This document shows positions 10,800 to 22,805 of a stretch of DNA of 64,000 nucleotides, one piece after another. The translations under genes and the position numbers were made by a program. The stretch comes from Anadara kagoshimensis. Lineage: Eukaryota; Mollusca; Bivalvia; Arcoida; Arcidae. Position 1 is the first letter of the stretch, and every line of letters starts with the position of its first letter. The DNA is taken from positions 38,547,771-38,611,770 of the forward strand of contig CM037867.1 in the NCBI GenBank assembly GCA_021292105.1. The letters run 5' to 3'. The notes beneath the pieces are model-generated. The model ran no database searches, had not been told where the DNA came from, and saw only the letters and a program-made list of their open reading frames with translations.

Positions 10800-12326
10800 A
10801 TGTTACGAGCAAGCAGTGCCCGAAAAGCTCAGGTGGCTGTAATTCCAAAAACTATCACTTGTGATGAACACGGAGAAAAGGTGAACCTTTTTTGTGAAAA
10901 TTGTGACAATTTGGTGTGTTCTGACTGTATTGTTGACAAACACAATGGACATACATTTAAACGTGTAAACGAAATCGTCAGTGAAAAACGAAAGGAATTA
11001 ACTAAAAAGTTGGATCAACTGAAAACTAAAACAGTACCTGAAATAAGGAAATTATTAGATGAAACAAGGCGGAGGAAATCACAACAACAACAAAACGGAA
11101 GAGATTTGTCTGACTGGATAAACAGTAGAGCTGACGAACTGGTATCAGACATAAATAAGGCAAGGAAAGACGTTCTTCAGGAAACTGAAAAATGGCAAAA
11201 AGAAGACCAAGATAAGTTAGAGACACATGAACAATCTCTAGAGGAGATTTTAAATGAAACGGAAACAACCATAGCACAATATACAGATCTGACGACATCC
11301 GAAGCAGCCAGAATTATTAAAATTGGTTTAGAACTCGATACCCAAGAATCAGTGATTGGAAAGGAAATTTATGAAATTCCGAGAGTAAATCGGCGCATTA
11401 TTCTTCCGGGAAATGTTGTCAGTTTCCGAGACGTCTTAGGTCGATGTGTACTAGAAGAGAATACTAGAACTGAAACAAAACTGGAGGTCCTTTCACAATT
11501 TCAACTCAAAGACAAATCGGAAATTAGATCGATCGCTACAACAGATTCAAATTCAGCATGGGTATCTACATTATAGGGACTGATCTGAGATTAATAAATA
11601 AAGCAGGGACAGTCGGAAAAACAATTAAGTTACCTGTAAAAAACATCGATTTTGCCATTATGGAAAATGGTTGTTTACTTGTTGCAAATTTTGGGATGCC
11701 AGGCGTGATAAATAAGGTAAAAGTTAATGGAGAAAAAACTAAGTTTATTGACACATTGCCTCTCGCGCCAGTATGTATCTGTTTATCATCCTGCGGGCAC
11801 GTGTATATAGGGGTTGTCGATGATTTCGATATGAACCGAATACAAATAGTAATAGATCTGTTATGAAGCTATCGATTGGTACTCAACTGAAAACATGGCA
11901 GTGGGATGAACGGGGAGAAAGAATATTCACGGTACCTATAAGAATACGGACAAACATAAATGGCGACATCTGGGTGTGCGATAAAACAGGCACAACTACA
12001 GGACGCATTGTCGTGTTGGACTCTAAGGAAGATCAAATCAAGTTTATCTACAATGGAGTCAAACATACCAAGTTAACTCAATCCATCCAGCCATGTGATT
12101 TAACTGTTCTTGACGATGGACAGATGTTGATTGGGGATCTAAATAATCAACTCGTTCATGTGTTAGATAAAGATGGTGTTTTGCTTCATTTCCTGGATCA
12201 AACTACCAATCTGGATTAGGTCTAGTTACCTCTCTTTGCTTGAACAAAAAGGAAGATGAATTATGGGTAGGGACCCATAACGGCCATGTGCAGGTGTTGA
12301 GATTTACTAGTGTTACAAACAAATGA
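10800..12326 (+). pseudogene. TRIM-like gene copy C, three single-base deletions
   Basis: Codons 1-258 are open and nearly identical to copy D. They include the complete B-box 2 ligand set (C-x2-H-x7-C-x2-C-x4-C-x2-C-x4-H-x2-H) and the coiled coil. Single-base deletions then occur near 11571 (catttagaggg became cattataggg), near 11829 (ttcggatatg became ttcgatatg) and near 12191 (ctcggatc became ctggatc), plus an in-frame three-base loss near 11873. Together they bring the total to 1527 bases against 1533 in D, and the stop is the same tga. This is either a recently inactivated gene or an intact gene with assembly indels. The few other changes make both readings possible. Confidence 0.85.
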
Positions 12327-13880
12327 AAACATAACATTTATCTATTTGAAAATTTTCAATTTACAGGAAGTACAATGTGTAAATAACAACTGAATTAACT
12401 TGTTAGGTACTTTCATCATTATGATTGTATTATATATGTTGTATTCTTTAATTCTATTTTATTCGGACTTTAATTATGTAAAGTCAAGACTAACGTATGT
12501 AAATAATCAAGGTAAGAAACAGAATAAATGTAAATTTAATATTAAGTTGATTAACGTTTTGTGTTTCAAATTGGTATTGTTACCATTGTTTATTTATTTT
12601 TTTAAAAAAAAGTCTTTTTTAATTAATAAGTTTTGTCTTTATGACAAGGTTTTAACCAGTGAAATAAATTCACTAATTGGTTGTATCATGTATGAATAGT
12701 TGAGAGCGACGGTCTGTGATATAACTTTTGCTCGACACAAGTTAAATGTACTGAGCTGTCTACTATGTTTCTCAGCGTGACTGTTGACCTTGTGTACTAG
12801 CACTCGGAAAAAAACCCACAAAAACGGAAATAAATACAAAACGACTTAAAATATTCGCAAATACTCAATAACACCACGATCTGATATTTAGATTCATAAT
12901 TAATTTCAATCAAACACATGGTGGACGTGGCTAGCTTAGCTGCAAACATTTAACACTTTCCACATCTTTATGGAAAATATCGACATGACATAGAAAGAAT
13001 TCTGTAAAAAGTGTTCTTAATGCTATGTCATGAATTTTTCCTGGTAACCATCCCATGAAAATATTTTATATAAAGTCTAAGAATAATCAGTTTGAAACTT
13101 GATGCCATTTGCTCTTAAAAGGTAAACTGTACAACACATTATAAATAGATAAAATGGCTGTACATAATCGATATATGCCCAGTATTTGATTTTGTAATCA
13201 AAATACAAGCAACTATACAGATAATAAATGTATTTAAAATCTATTATATTATTAACAATGTAGTGTTTAGAGAAAAACGCATGTAAAAATTGAAATATTA
13301 TATTGCAGTTTACAAATACGTTGTAGACATTTATTCCAACTACAGGAACGTTATACAACGACACAAGCTGCTCTCAAATAATTGTGAAGGAATATTGCAA
13401 GCATAGGTTTATCAAAGCCATCACAAATATTTACCAGTAGCCAAAATTATCTTGGATATAATTGACGTCCCATAGTTTCCATGTTACTTTCAGTCAAAAT
13501 TTTGATTGTACACTTCGCGTATGAAGCTAGATAATCCTTCCCAAGGACCCGGTCTCACTTTTCTGATTGAAACCCACGTGTTTGCATTCATAGATGTGCG
13601 ACCATGTAGCTCTGTTGACGATCTTTGTTAACAAATAGTGGAATTTAGCTACACGACGAATACTGCTGACTTCTAACACCTAACAATTGCATTTCACAAT
13701 TGACTATAATTTACCAGCAAATCACTACATGTCTTTATTTGAAACATCTGGTTGGGTTGATCATCTTCAATCACTTGCACGAATAAAACTTTACACCAGA
13801 GCACAAATGGAAAAATTACAACAAAAAACAAAAGTTGTCCGTGCGACTCAGAAACAAAAGTTTTTTTAACAAATATCAAG
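12327..13880. repeat. Conserved 3' flank of copy C
   Basis: Same sequence as 19278-20530, 28024-29580 and 36950-38550. No long gene. It includes the third-type RT-tail fragment (13365-13590) and, at 13690-13870, a short exon-like frame described separately. The flank lies directly downstream of the TRIM-like stop codon and may include its polyadenylation region (aataaa occurs several times), but AT-richness makes this weak. Confidence 0.65.
13687..13869 (+). pseudogene. Exon-like short frame conserved in three units
   Basis: The frame reads through NLPANHYMSLFETSGWVDHL, then SLARIKLYTRAQMEKLQQK. Related copies at about 29390-29560 and 38390-38545 show amino-acid-level similarity, although the third has a stop after WVDHL. 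A splice-acceptor-like tttaccag precedes the first conserved codons. After LQQK the frame differs by one base between copies 1 and 2. I do not recognise the family. It is most likely a relic of an unrelated gene or element caught in the duplicated unit. Confidence 0.3.
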
Positions 13881-14754
13881 ATTAACCCAGATTTAACAGC
13901 AAATGATCCAGTTACATAAAACCGCTAGAATGTACCCCCTCATAGCGACGGTAGGGTCTGCAAAACTCTACTTTCTCTCTATCTGAAATGACAAAACGAT
14001 CGGGTGCGACTTTATTAAATTTTAATTACTAATTGTCTTTTTCATATATTTATGAAATTATTATTTTCTACCATTTAATTAAGCAATACATGGTTTGGTA
14101 CATTGTTTCTTTTTCCAAAAAACATCCGTCGGACTACGCATAGATCGAACCAACCCCTTTCCCGGGGAGGGGGGGTTCGGTTATATTCTGTCTTGCCACA
14201 ACACCATTTTCCCAACTACGCCGTACAACAGCACGGCAGTGCTATGTTTTTAAATTTAATGTTTTAAAACTACAAAACCTTCAAGCTCATCTAACAAAAC
14301 CGTGATTTCTGTCTCAAAAGATGTAATTATTGCTGATAATGCATTTTACTACGTGATACACATCGCCTGAATTCAGACGCGCGTCTGATAAAAACTGGTT
14401 GTATTTGATTTTTAGACTTTAAACACATGTTATAAAAATAATAGATCTACATTATATCATTAATGAAAATTTCGGTAAGTAATCCACGATCATGTTAAAG
14501 CCATATTGGTTTTTATCACTGAATAAGTGATCGGACTATAATGGTTAAGACACAACCTATCGATGACACTCCTATGAATGCATCAGTTTTTACCGACCCA
14601 GTATGCATATGAAGTTGGTATTTCGTGATTTGTAACATGATATTATTTCAAGCACGATTGAAAATATTTGCTGTGTCCGGATACATATAATTTATTTATA
14701 TATGAAATAATTTTAAACATTACTTTTTATTTATCGAAAACAAACATACCATCA
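13881..14754. repeat. Unit spacer
   Basis: No gene seen. Nearly the same sequence occurs at 29580-30460, including a G-run (cccggggaggggggg) near 14162, the ccgtcggactacgcatagatc box and the acgcgcgtctgataaaaact box. Its right part matches 1-300. Confidence 0.6.
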
Positions 14755-14970
14755 ATGGCCAAAGTCTCAAACCAAAGAAATAACTGTGAAACTGGCATGT
14801 TAGGTAAAAAAAACGTGAATTTCCACCACAGAACTGAGACTAGGGGCCCCGAAAGGGTTATCAGTTTCCGTTTAGCTAGCTACGACAGTCATGTGTCAAA
14901 TTGTGAAAAAACAAGTGAGAATGAAAAGAACATGGAGACCATGGGACGTCAATTATATCCAAAAATATTT
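14755..14970 (-). repeat. Inverted RT-element tail
   Basis: The reverse complement matches the 3' tail of the RT element (gacgtcccat...gtagctagctaaac...). It faces the forward RT fragment R3 that starts about 200 bases downstream, so each unit carries two tails in opposite orientation. Confidence 0.65.
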
Positions 14971-15174
14971 TAACTACAGCGTCACCATGGTTATCAATTA
15001 TATTCGATGACGATCATGCATCTTTTTAAGAGCCTAAGGATGCAATACCCCTGGATCAACAATTTATTTGTAAGCAGCTTGCTTCGTTTGATAAAATATC
15101 CTTTTTATTACCTGTATATACATATGAGTAAAATTGTTATAATTATTATTTGTACATGAAATATACGGGTGTAT

Positions 15175-15735
15175 ACTGATTCCTCAAGTTCTGCTGCACA
15201 TTTAGACTTATATCTGAACAATGACGCCCACGAAAGGCTACATTTGAAACTTCATGACAATGACTTCAATTTTACTATTGTCAACATTCCTTTTCTATGC
15301 AGCAATATACCTGCTTCTCCTGCTTATGTTGTATTTGTTTCCCAATTAATAAGCTATGGTAGATGTTGTACCCACTACAGGGACTGCAAGATGCTTGCAA
15401 ATAAATTGTCGACTCAGGGATATTGCAAGTCTAGGTTAATCAAGACCCTCAAAACGTTTATGGCCGTCATTACAGTACTGTTGATATGTTCGATGTTTTG
15501 TGTCCAGGATTGCCCTGGATATATTTGACATCCCATAGTTCCATGTTCCTTTCACACAATTTTGATTACACACATGGCGGGTGTGGCTAGCTAAACAGGA
15601 GGTGCTTACCCTTCCGGAGCACCCTCCCTGGTGACGTTCACGTGTCTAGCCTAACTTGTCAGTTCCAAAGTTTTTACTTTTCTTCTGGATTGTGATTCGG
15701 ACATGGATTAGTACATTTGTTTTTTTTTTTTTGTT
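15175..15735 (+). pseudogene. 5'-truncated RT-element fragment R3
   Basis: Same 5' breakpoint as R1. The frame stays open for 119 codons (SAAHLDLYLNNDAHERLHLK onward to CVQDCPGYI), but its last residues are out of the ancestral frame. A net 12-base deletion after HYRD is shared with R1, R2, R4 and R6. The tail ends in a T-run near 15735. Confidence 0.8.
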
Positions 15736-15900
15736 TATGAAATATAAAGGGGGGATATTTGTATATAATTCTATTTATAGCCACTTACAGCGGCAATCAG
15801 TATTCATAGTGCATGCATACCGGTATCTTAATTTGGGCAGTTGAACTTTTAAGGACAAGAGGTCAAATATTAATCTGAAAGTCCTTATCGTTACCAAGTG

Positions 15901-15909
15901 ATATAATAT

Positions 15910-15974
<65 letters not shown>
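15901..15974. repeat. (AT)n microsatellite
   Basis: Nearly uninterrupted AT dinucleotides just before CCGAG block copy 3. The matching site in the unit at 31637-31687 is also expanded, while at 21705-21720 it is short. Confidence 0.95.
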
Positions 15975-15977
<3 letters not shown>

Positions 15978-15999
15978 TTAAATTATTATTATACAAATC

Positions 16000-16240
16000 A
16001 TCTGTGGACAGTTCAAAGTGCCGAGGGACCGAATGTGTTGCCGAGACTCGGCTGTCGAGAAGCCGAACTTTGTATAGCTCTAGTTGCCGAGAGGCCGAGA
16101 GGGTATCGGCCACAAGTTGTCCCTCAGCAGCCAAGTGTCGGCTCTTTTCCATCAAATCAGTGTTAAACTTTTGACATGCCTTTATTGTATGTGTTATGTG
16201 GAAACAAATGTGTTGTAGCTAAAAGGTGAAAAAGGAACCC
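16000..16240. repeat. CCGAG-rich conserved block, copy 3
   Basis: Same block as 1610-1850. The minus-strand open frame is longest in this copy, at up to 126 codons, but it ends inside the adjoining AT repeat as a run of Tyr-Ile, so its length says little. Confidence 0.6.
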
Positions 16241-17639
16241 TTAAAATATATTTTAAGATAAAATTATCAGAATTTGTACCTCTCGTCTTTGAAAATTTAA
16301 CTGTCGAAATTCAGGTACAGGTATGCATGCACTATGAATACTACTGTTTATGGCTATAAATAGATTTATATATTTATATACATCCATATATTTCATATGC
16401 AAATAAGAATTTAATCTCAGGTATATATAGAGGTAATATATATTATATATATATATATTTAAAATCTATTTTATGTTAATACTGTAGTTTGAATAAAAAA
16501 TGCATTTAAAATTTTACAATTATATGGCAGTGTGTAAAAAGACTTAATAAAACCTACATAATACATAAGCTTCTAACACATGAATTGTTGACTCAGGGAT
16601 ATTGCATGCCTATGCTTATCAAGCCCTTTAAAAGTTGTATGACACAATATTGTTGATATGCATGATGTCAATTTAACCCTAAATTATTCTTGATATAATT
16701 GACGGTCCAAAGTACCATGTTCCTGGCATGGCGGTTGTAGCAGCTAAACAAACAGGAGGTGCTTACCTTTCCTGAGCACCCGGTCTCTCTTCCATGGTGG
16801 AATAAACTTTATTTGACAGTTTCAAAGTTTTTATTATGGGATTGTGATTTAGACATGGGTGGGTATGTTTGTTTCCGATAAATAAATGTTAATTTTTATA
16901 TGCATCCAGACACAGCGATTTCTACCAACTTCAATATCCAATAATCTAGAATTTACCAGCAGATGGTGTTCAAAGTTGAAACTCAAGTTTGTTCATCTTG
17001 AACAACTTCAGCACGTTTCGATCACCAGGATATAAAGGTAAAAAAACACCAGTAAGTTTGTCATTGATAGAATGATATATCGATACATTCTTAGTATCGA
17101 TATTAACAAAAATGACTACCAGTTCATGGCTAAGGTTGGAGTAGTCAATGATACATAGATTAAACATGATGTAAATGCATTATATTTACCACCCGTCATT
17201 TTAATATATCTTACAACCAAATGACATAAAAACAGTGCATATTGTATTGAAAACATTTAAGATGACTCCAGATATTCCAAATATTGGTCAAAAAAAAAAA
17301 AAAACAACTTATAATCACTCAAAGTTGATATATCGATATTCTCATCGATTCTCATCAATGACAGTTTCACAAAAAGCTGTCTGTGCGCCTTAGAACATAA
17401 GAGCTTCAAACTAAAAATCAATCGAGGGATATGTACACTTTAATTTCAGTGGAAAGTTAAATAAATGCGCACCGTCGTCTAAAATAAGTAGAAAATCAAG
17501 CATATAAACATTAAAGTTTAGAATTATTTTAAAAAAATTGAACAATATTGATATTGATTTTAAGTTCCGAAACAATTAGTTTTCATTCTATACAAATATA
17601 TAAGTAAAAGGATAATTTAAAAACAGTTAACCTATTTTA
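16241..17639. repeat. Unit D upstream region with second RT-tail fragment
   Basis: No gene. It contains a short (AT)n, a second-type RT-tail fragment at 16560-16880, and unit-specific DNA repeated at 25600-26400 and 32640-33430, including tttaccagc...cttcagcacgtttcgatcaccag. Small minus-strand frames are shared with those copies but show no protein-like constraint. Confidence 0.6.
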
Positions 17640-17744
17640 CCTCGTCACGCTTACATAATCTTTAAAGAGAAGCGAATCATGTGATAGATACCACTACGTC
17701 AATGTAAACACAACAAAACGTTACTAAAGGACTTAAAATCCGCC
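17640..17744 (+). promoter_or_regulatory. Presumptive promoter/5' leader of copy D, conserved across copies
   Basis: The 105 bases before the ATG are kept in all copies that have a 5' end. The most constant boxes are aatcatgtgatagatacc about 70 bases upstream, tgtaaacacaac about 40 bases upstream (tatataaacacaac in copy G, which is TATA-like) and ttaaaatccgcc directly before ATG. An in-frame TAG in the first box makes the ATG at 17745 the first possible start. Conservation may simply reflect recent duplication; no transcription start is known. Confidence 0.4.
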
Positions 17745-19277
17745 ATGTTACGAGCAAGCAGTGCCCGAAAAGCTCAGGTGGCTGTAATTCCAAAAACTAT
17801 CACTTGTGATGAACACGGAGAAAAGGTGAACCTTTTTTGTGAAAATTGTAACAATTTGGTGTGTTCTGATTGTATTGTTGACAAACACAATGGACATACA
17901 TTTAAACGTGTAAACGAAATTGTCAGTGAAAAACGAAAGGAATTAACTAAAAAGTTAGATCAACTGAAAACTAAAACAGTACCTGAAATAAGGAAATTAT
18001 TAGATGAAACAAGGCGGAGGAAATCACAACAACAACAAAACGGAAGAGATTTGACTGACTGGATAAACAGTAGAGCTGACGAACTGGTATCAGACGTAAA
18101 TAAGGCAAGGAAAGACGTTCTCCAGGAAACTGAAAAATGGCAAAAAGAAGACCAAGATAAGTTACAGACACATGAACAATCTCTAGAGGAGATTTTAAAT
18201 GAAACGGAAACAACCATAGCACAATATACAGATCTGACGACATCCGAAGCAGCCAGAATTATTAAAATTGGTTTAGAACTCGATACCCAAGAATCAGTGA
18301 TTGGAAAGGAAATTTATGAAATTCCGAGAGTAAATCGGCGCATTATTCTTCCGGGAAATGTTGTCAGTTTCCGAGACGTCTTAGGTCGATGTGTACTAGA
18401 AGAGAATACTAGAACTGAAACAAAACTGGAGGTCCTTTCTCAATTTCAACTCAAAGACAAATCGGAAATTAGATCGATTGCTACAACAGATTCAAATTCA
18501 GCATGGGTATCTACATTTAGAGGCACTGATCTGAGATTAATAAATAAAGCAGGGACAGTCGGAAAAACAATTAAGTTACCTGTAAAAAACATCGATTTTG
18601 CCATTATGCAAAATGGTTGTTTACTTGTTGCAAATTTTGGGATGCCAGGCGTGATAAATAAGGTAAAAGTTAATGGAGAAAAAACTAAGTTTATTGACAC
18701 ATTGCCTCTCGCGCCTGTATGTATCTGTTTATCATCCTGCGGGCACGTGTATATAGGGGTTGTCGATGATTTCGGATATGAACCGAATACAAATAGTAAT
18801 AGATATGTTATGAAGCTATCAATGGATGGTACTCAACTGAAAACATGGCAGTGGGATGAACGGGGAGAAAGAATATTCACGGTACCTATAAGAATACGGA
18901 CAAACATAAATGGCGACATCTGGGTGTGCGATAAAACAGGCACAACTACAGGACGCATTGTCGTGTTGGACTCTAAGGAAGATCAAATCAAGTTTATCTA
19001 CAATGGAGTCAAACATACCAAGTTAACTCAATCCATCCAGCCATGTGATTTAACTGTTCTTGACGATGGACAGATGTTGATTGGGGATCTAAATAATCAA
19101 CTCGTTCATGTGTTAGATAAAGATGGTGTTTTGCTTGATTTCCTCGGATCAAACTACCAATCTGGATTAGGTCTAGTTACCTCTCTTTGCTTGAACAAAA
19201 AGGAAGATGAATTATGGGTAGGGACCCATAACGGCCATGTGCAGGTGCTGAGATTTACTAGTGTTACAAACAAATGA
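17745..19277 (+). CDS. TRIM-like protein, B-box 2/coiled coil/beta-propeller (copy D, intact)
   Basis: A single-exon frame of 510 residues. Residues 21-51 form a complete B-box type 2 zinc finger: C21, H24, C32, C35, C40, C43, H48, H51, with exact family spacing. Residues about 55-160 are rich in K, E, Q and L with heptad character and form the TRIM-type coiled coil, including an SQQQQNG linker. Residues about 230-505 contain repeated blade-like strands (IRSIATT, FAIMQNGCLLVAN, ICLSSCGHVYIGV, RTNINGDIWVCD, LTVLDDGQMLIGD, SLCLNKKEDELWVG), an NHL/TolB-like six-blade propeller. No RING precedes the B-box and no signal peptide or membrane segment is seen, so the protein should be cytoplasmic. Related metazoan proteins act in ubiquitin signalling, RNA binding or innate immunity. 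Without a RING, direct ligase activity is unlikely, and the actual role is unknown. An in-frame stop upstream supports this start. Confidence 0.9.
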   Translation: MLRASSARKAQVAVIPKTITCDEHGEKVNLFCENCNNLVCSDCIVDKHNGHTFKRVNEIVSEKRKELTKKLDQLKTKTVPEIRKLLDETRRRKSQQQQNGRDLTDWINSRADELVSDVNKARKDVLQETEKWQKEDQDKLQTHEQSLEEILNETETTIAQYTDLTTSEAARIIKIGLELDTQESVIGKEIYEIPRVNRRIILPGNVVSFRDVLGRCVLEENTRTETKLEVLSQFQLKDKSEIRSIATTDSNSAWVSTFRGTDLRLINKAGTVGKTIKLPVKNIDFAIMQNGCLLVANFGMPGVINKVKVNGEKTKFIDTLPLAPVCICLSSCGHVYIGVVDDFGYEPNTNSNRYVMKLSMDGTQLKTWQWDERGERIFTVPIRIRTNINGDIWVCDKTGTTTGRIVVLDSKEDQIKFIYNGVKHTKLTQSIQPCDLTVLDDGQMLIGDLNNQLVHVLDKDGVLLDFLGSNYQSGLGLVTSLCLNKKEDELWVGTHNGHVQVLRFTSVTNK

Positions 19278-20530
19278 AAAACATAACATTTATCTATTTG
19301 AAAATTTTCAATTTACAGGAAGTACAATGTGATGTAAATAACAACTGAATTAACTTGTTAGGTACTTTCATCATTATGATTGTATTATATATGTTGTATT
19401 CTTTAATTCTATTTTATTCGGACTTTATAATTATGTAAAGTCAAGACTAACGTATGTAAATAATCAAGGTAAGAAACAGAATAAATGTAAATTTAATATT
19501 AAGTTCATTAACGTTTTGTGTTTCAAATTGGTATTGTTACCATTGTTTATTTATTTTTTTAAAAAAAAAGTCTTTTTTAATTAATAAGTTTTGTCTTTAT
19601 GACAAGGTTTTAACCAGTGAAATAAAGACCACCTAAAACAAATTCACTAATTGGTTGTATCATGTATGAATAGTTGAGAGCGACGGTCTGTGATATAACT
19701 TTTGCTCGACACAAGTTAAATGTACTGAGCTGTCTACTATGTTTCTCAGCGTGACTGTTGACCTTGTGTACTAGCACTCGGAAAAAAACCCCACAAAAAC
19801 GGAAATAAATACAAAACGACTTAAAATATTCGCAAATACTCAATAACACCATGATCTGATATTTAGATTCATAATTAATTTCAATCAATGGTGGACGTGG
19901 CTAGCTTAGCTGCAAACATTTAACACTTTCCACATCTTTATGGAAAATCTCGACATGACATAGAAAGAATTCTGTAAAAAGTGTTCTTAATGCTATGTCA
20001 TGAATTTTTCCTGGTAACCATCCCATAAAAATATTTTATATAAAGCCTAAGAATAATCAGTTTGAAACTTGATGCCATTTGCTATTAAAAGGTAAACTTT
20101 ACAATACATTATAAATAGATAAAATGGCTGTACATAATCGATATATACCCAGTATTTGATTTTGTAATCAAAATACAGGTAATTTACAGGTAATAAATGT
20201 ATTTAAAATCTATTATATTGTTAACAATGTAGCATTTAGAAAAAAGCATGTAAAACTTTAAAAAAATTATATTGCAATGTACAAATACGTTGTAGACATT
20301 ATTTCAACTAGGGAAGCGTTAAACAACGACACAAGCTGCTCACAAATAAATTGTTGGTAAAGGAATATTGCAAGCAAAGGCTTATCAAAGCCGTCAAAAA
20401 TGTTTATCCGTAGCCAAAATTATCCCGAATATAATTGTCGTTCTATAGTTTCTAGGTTCCTTTCAATCTAAATTTTGATTATATACTTCGCGTATAAAGC
20501 TAAATAAATCTTTATCCGAGAATACGGAAA
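19278..20530. repeat. Conserved 3' flank of copy D
   Basis: Same as 12327-13590 and 28024-29270. It ends in a third-type RT-tail fragment at 20340-20510 and lacks the exon-like frame and spacer of the C and E units: the flank passes directly into an inverted tail (20535-20715). No gene. Confidence 0.6.
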
Positions 20531-20534
20531 TAAG

Positions 20535-20715
20535 TGTGAAACTGGCAGGTAAAAAACCGTGAATTTCCACCACGGAACTGAGACTAGGGGCTCCGAAAGG
20601 GTTATCACCTCCCGTTTTGCTAGCCACAACAGCCATGTGTGAAATTTTCAAATAACAAGTGAGAATGAATGGAACAGAGAAACCATGTGACGTCAATTAT
20701 ATCCAAAAATATTTT
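20535..20715 (-). repeat. Inverted RT-element tail
   Basis: The reverse complement of the RT tail, closest to 23585-23770, with which it shares aataacaagtgagaatgaat. This links the two flanks of the inverted segment at 22806-23495. Confidence 0.65.
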
Positions 20716-20943
20716 AACTACAGCTTCACTTTTTGTGTTGACGGTAATGCATCTTTTTAAGAGCCTAAGGATGAAATACCCCTGGGCCAACAATTTATTT
20801 GTAAGCAGCTTGCTTCGTTTGATAAAATATCCTTAGTGGCAACAGACTGTTTGTATACAATAGAATTAAAATACATTTATTACCTGTATATAGATATGAG
20901 TAAAATTGTTATTATTATTTGTACATGAAATATACGGGTGTAT

Positions 20944-21510
20944 ACTAATTCCTCAGGTTTTGCTTCATATTTAGACTTATACCTGAATTATGACGCCCTT
21001 GAAAGGCTACATTTGAAACTTGATGACAAACGTGATGACTTCAATTTTTCTGTTGTTAACTTTCCTTTTCTATGCAGCAATATACCTGCTTCTCTTGATT
21101 ATGGTGTATTTGTTTCCCAATTAATACGCTATGGTAGATGTTGTACCCACTACAGGGACTGCAAGATGCTTGCAAATAAATTGTCGACTCAGAGATATTG
21201 CAAGTCTAGGCTTATCAAGGCCCTCAAAAAGTTTTATGGCCGACATCACAGTACTGTTGATAAGTTTGATGTCTGTGTCCAGGATTACCCTGGATATATT
21301 TGACGTCCAATAGTTCCATGTTCATTTCACACAATTTTGATTAAACACGTGGCGGATGTAGGTAGCTAAACAGGAGGTGCTTACCCTTCCGGAGCACCCG
21401 ACCTCACTTACCTGGTGGAAGTTCACGTGTCTATCCTAACCTGTCGGTTCCAAAGTTTTTACTTTGCTTCTGGATTGTGATTCGGACATGGATTAGTACG
21501 TTTGTTTTTG
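20944..21510 (+). pseudogene. 5'-truncated RT-element fragment R4
   Basis: 121 open codons from SGFASYLDLYLNYDALERLH to VCVQDYPGYI. It has the common 5' breakpoint and the common 12-base deletion after HYRD. Beyond DKFDV the ancestral end (VSRI..LDIFDV) is read in another frame. The tail follows to about 21510. Confidence 0.8.
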
Positions 21511-21744
21511 AAAGTATATGAAATATACGGGTGTATACTTGTATATGATTCTATTTATAACCACGAACACCAGCAATTAGTATTCATAGTGCATGCATAC
21601 TAGTATCTGAATTTGGGCAGTTAAACTTTTAAGGACAAGAGGTCAAATATTAATAGACTAATAGACATTTATTAGTCTCAAAGTCCTTATCGTTACCAAG
21701 TGATATTATATATATATAATTGTTAAAATTATTATTATACAAAT

Positions 21745-21990
21745 CATCTGTGGACAGTTCAAAGTTCCGAGGGACCAAATGCGTTGCCGAGACTCGGCTG
21801 TCGAGAAGCCGAGCTTTGTACAGCTCTAGTTGCCGAGAGACCGAGAGTTTATCGGCCACAAGTTGTCCCTCAGCAGCCAAGTCTCGGCTCTTTTCCGTCA
21901 GCTCAGTGTTAAACTTTCGGCATGCCTTTATTGTATGTGTTATGTGGAAACAAATGTGTTGTTGCTGAAAGGGGGAAACGGTACCCCTAA
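21745..21990. repeat. CCGAG-rich conserved block, copy 4
   Basis: Same block as 1610-1850. The minus-strand frame here reaches 115 codons (starting YFRGTVSPFQQQHICF), and the plus strand is open for 82 codons. Openness on several strands at once suggests low stop density rather than coding. Confidence 0.6.
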
Positions 21991-22628
21991 AATACATTTT
22001 ATTTTAAGATAAAACTATCAGAATCGCTGTCTATTTGTACCCCTCGTCCTTAAAAGTTTAACTGTTTAAATTCAGGTACTAGGATGCATGCACTATGAAT
22101 ACTAGTGTTTATGGCTAAAATAGATTTATATACTTATATACACCCATTTCATATACAAATAATAGTGCATATATTATTGGAAACAATTAAGATGACAAGA
22201 GACATTCCAAATATTGGTCAACAAAAAGACTATTATAATCAATTTCTGTTGAAATTTTCATCAATGACAGTTCCACCCACAAGAAGCTGTCCGTGCGCCT
22301 TAGAAAATAGGAGCTTCAAACGAAAAATCAATCAAGGACTGTGTACACTTTATATTCGTCGAATGTTCAAATAATGTGCACCGTCGTCCAAAAATAATAG
22401 AAAATGAAGCATACAAACATTAATGTTTAAAATATATTTTAACAAAATTGAACAATATAGATATTGATTTAAAGTAGTTTTCATTCTCTATACAGACATA
22501 AGAGTAATTTTAAACCGATTTTACCTTGTCACGCTTACATAATTTTTAAAGAGAAACGAATCATGTGATAGATACCAATACTTCGATGTAAACACAACAA
22601 AACGTTACTAGAGGACTTAACATCCGCC
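21991..22628. repeat. Upstream region of the truncated relic, copy-C type
   Basis: No gene. It is nearly the same as 10161-10799, so this unit derives from a C-like unit. The promoter boxes atgtgatagatacc and tgtaaacacaac are intact just before the relic. Confidence 0.6.
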
Positions 22629-22805
22629 ATCTTACGAGCAAGCAGTGCCCGAAAGGCTCAGGTGGCTGTAATTCCAAAAACTATCACTTGTGATGAACAC
22701 GGAGAAAAGGTGAACCTTTTTTGTGAAAATTGTAACAATTTGTTGTGTTCTGTTTGTATTGTTGACAAACACAATGGACATACGTGTAAACGAAATCGTC
22801 AGTGA
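22629..22805 (+). pseudogene. TRIM-like relic: start codon lost, cut after the B-box
   Basis: The first codon reads atc where all other copies read atg. The frame then follows LRASSARKAQVAVIPKTITC to about codon 48, with D42 of the CSDC motif changed to V. A nine-base gap in HTFKRVN follows, and homology stops at gtcagtgaaaa. The next base belongs to an inverted segment, so the breakpoint lies inside the coding region. Confidence 0.85.

Noticed and set aside
15775..16155. 126-codon minus-strand frame as a real gene
   Set aside because: A third of it is the (AT)n run read as Tyr-Ile. Only the part over the CCGAG block is conserved, and that is reported as a separate finding.
17960..18243. Minus-strand frames of 85-90 codons inside the TRIM-like copies (also at 11026, 26717, 33732, 33743)
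   Set aside because: They are shadows of the coiled-coil codons: leucine/serine-rich, and they recur only because the sense gene recurs.
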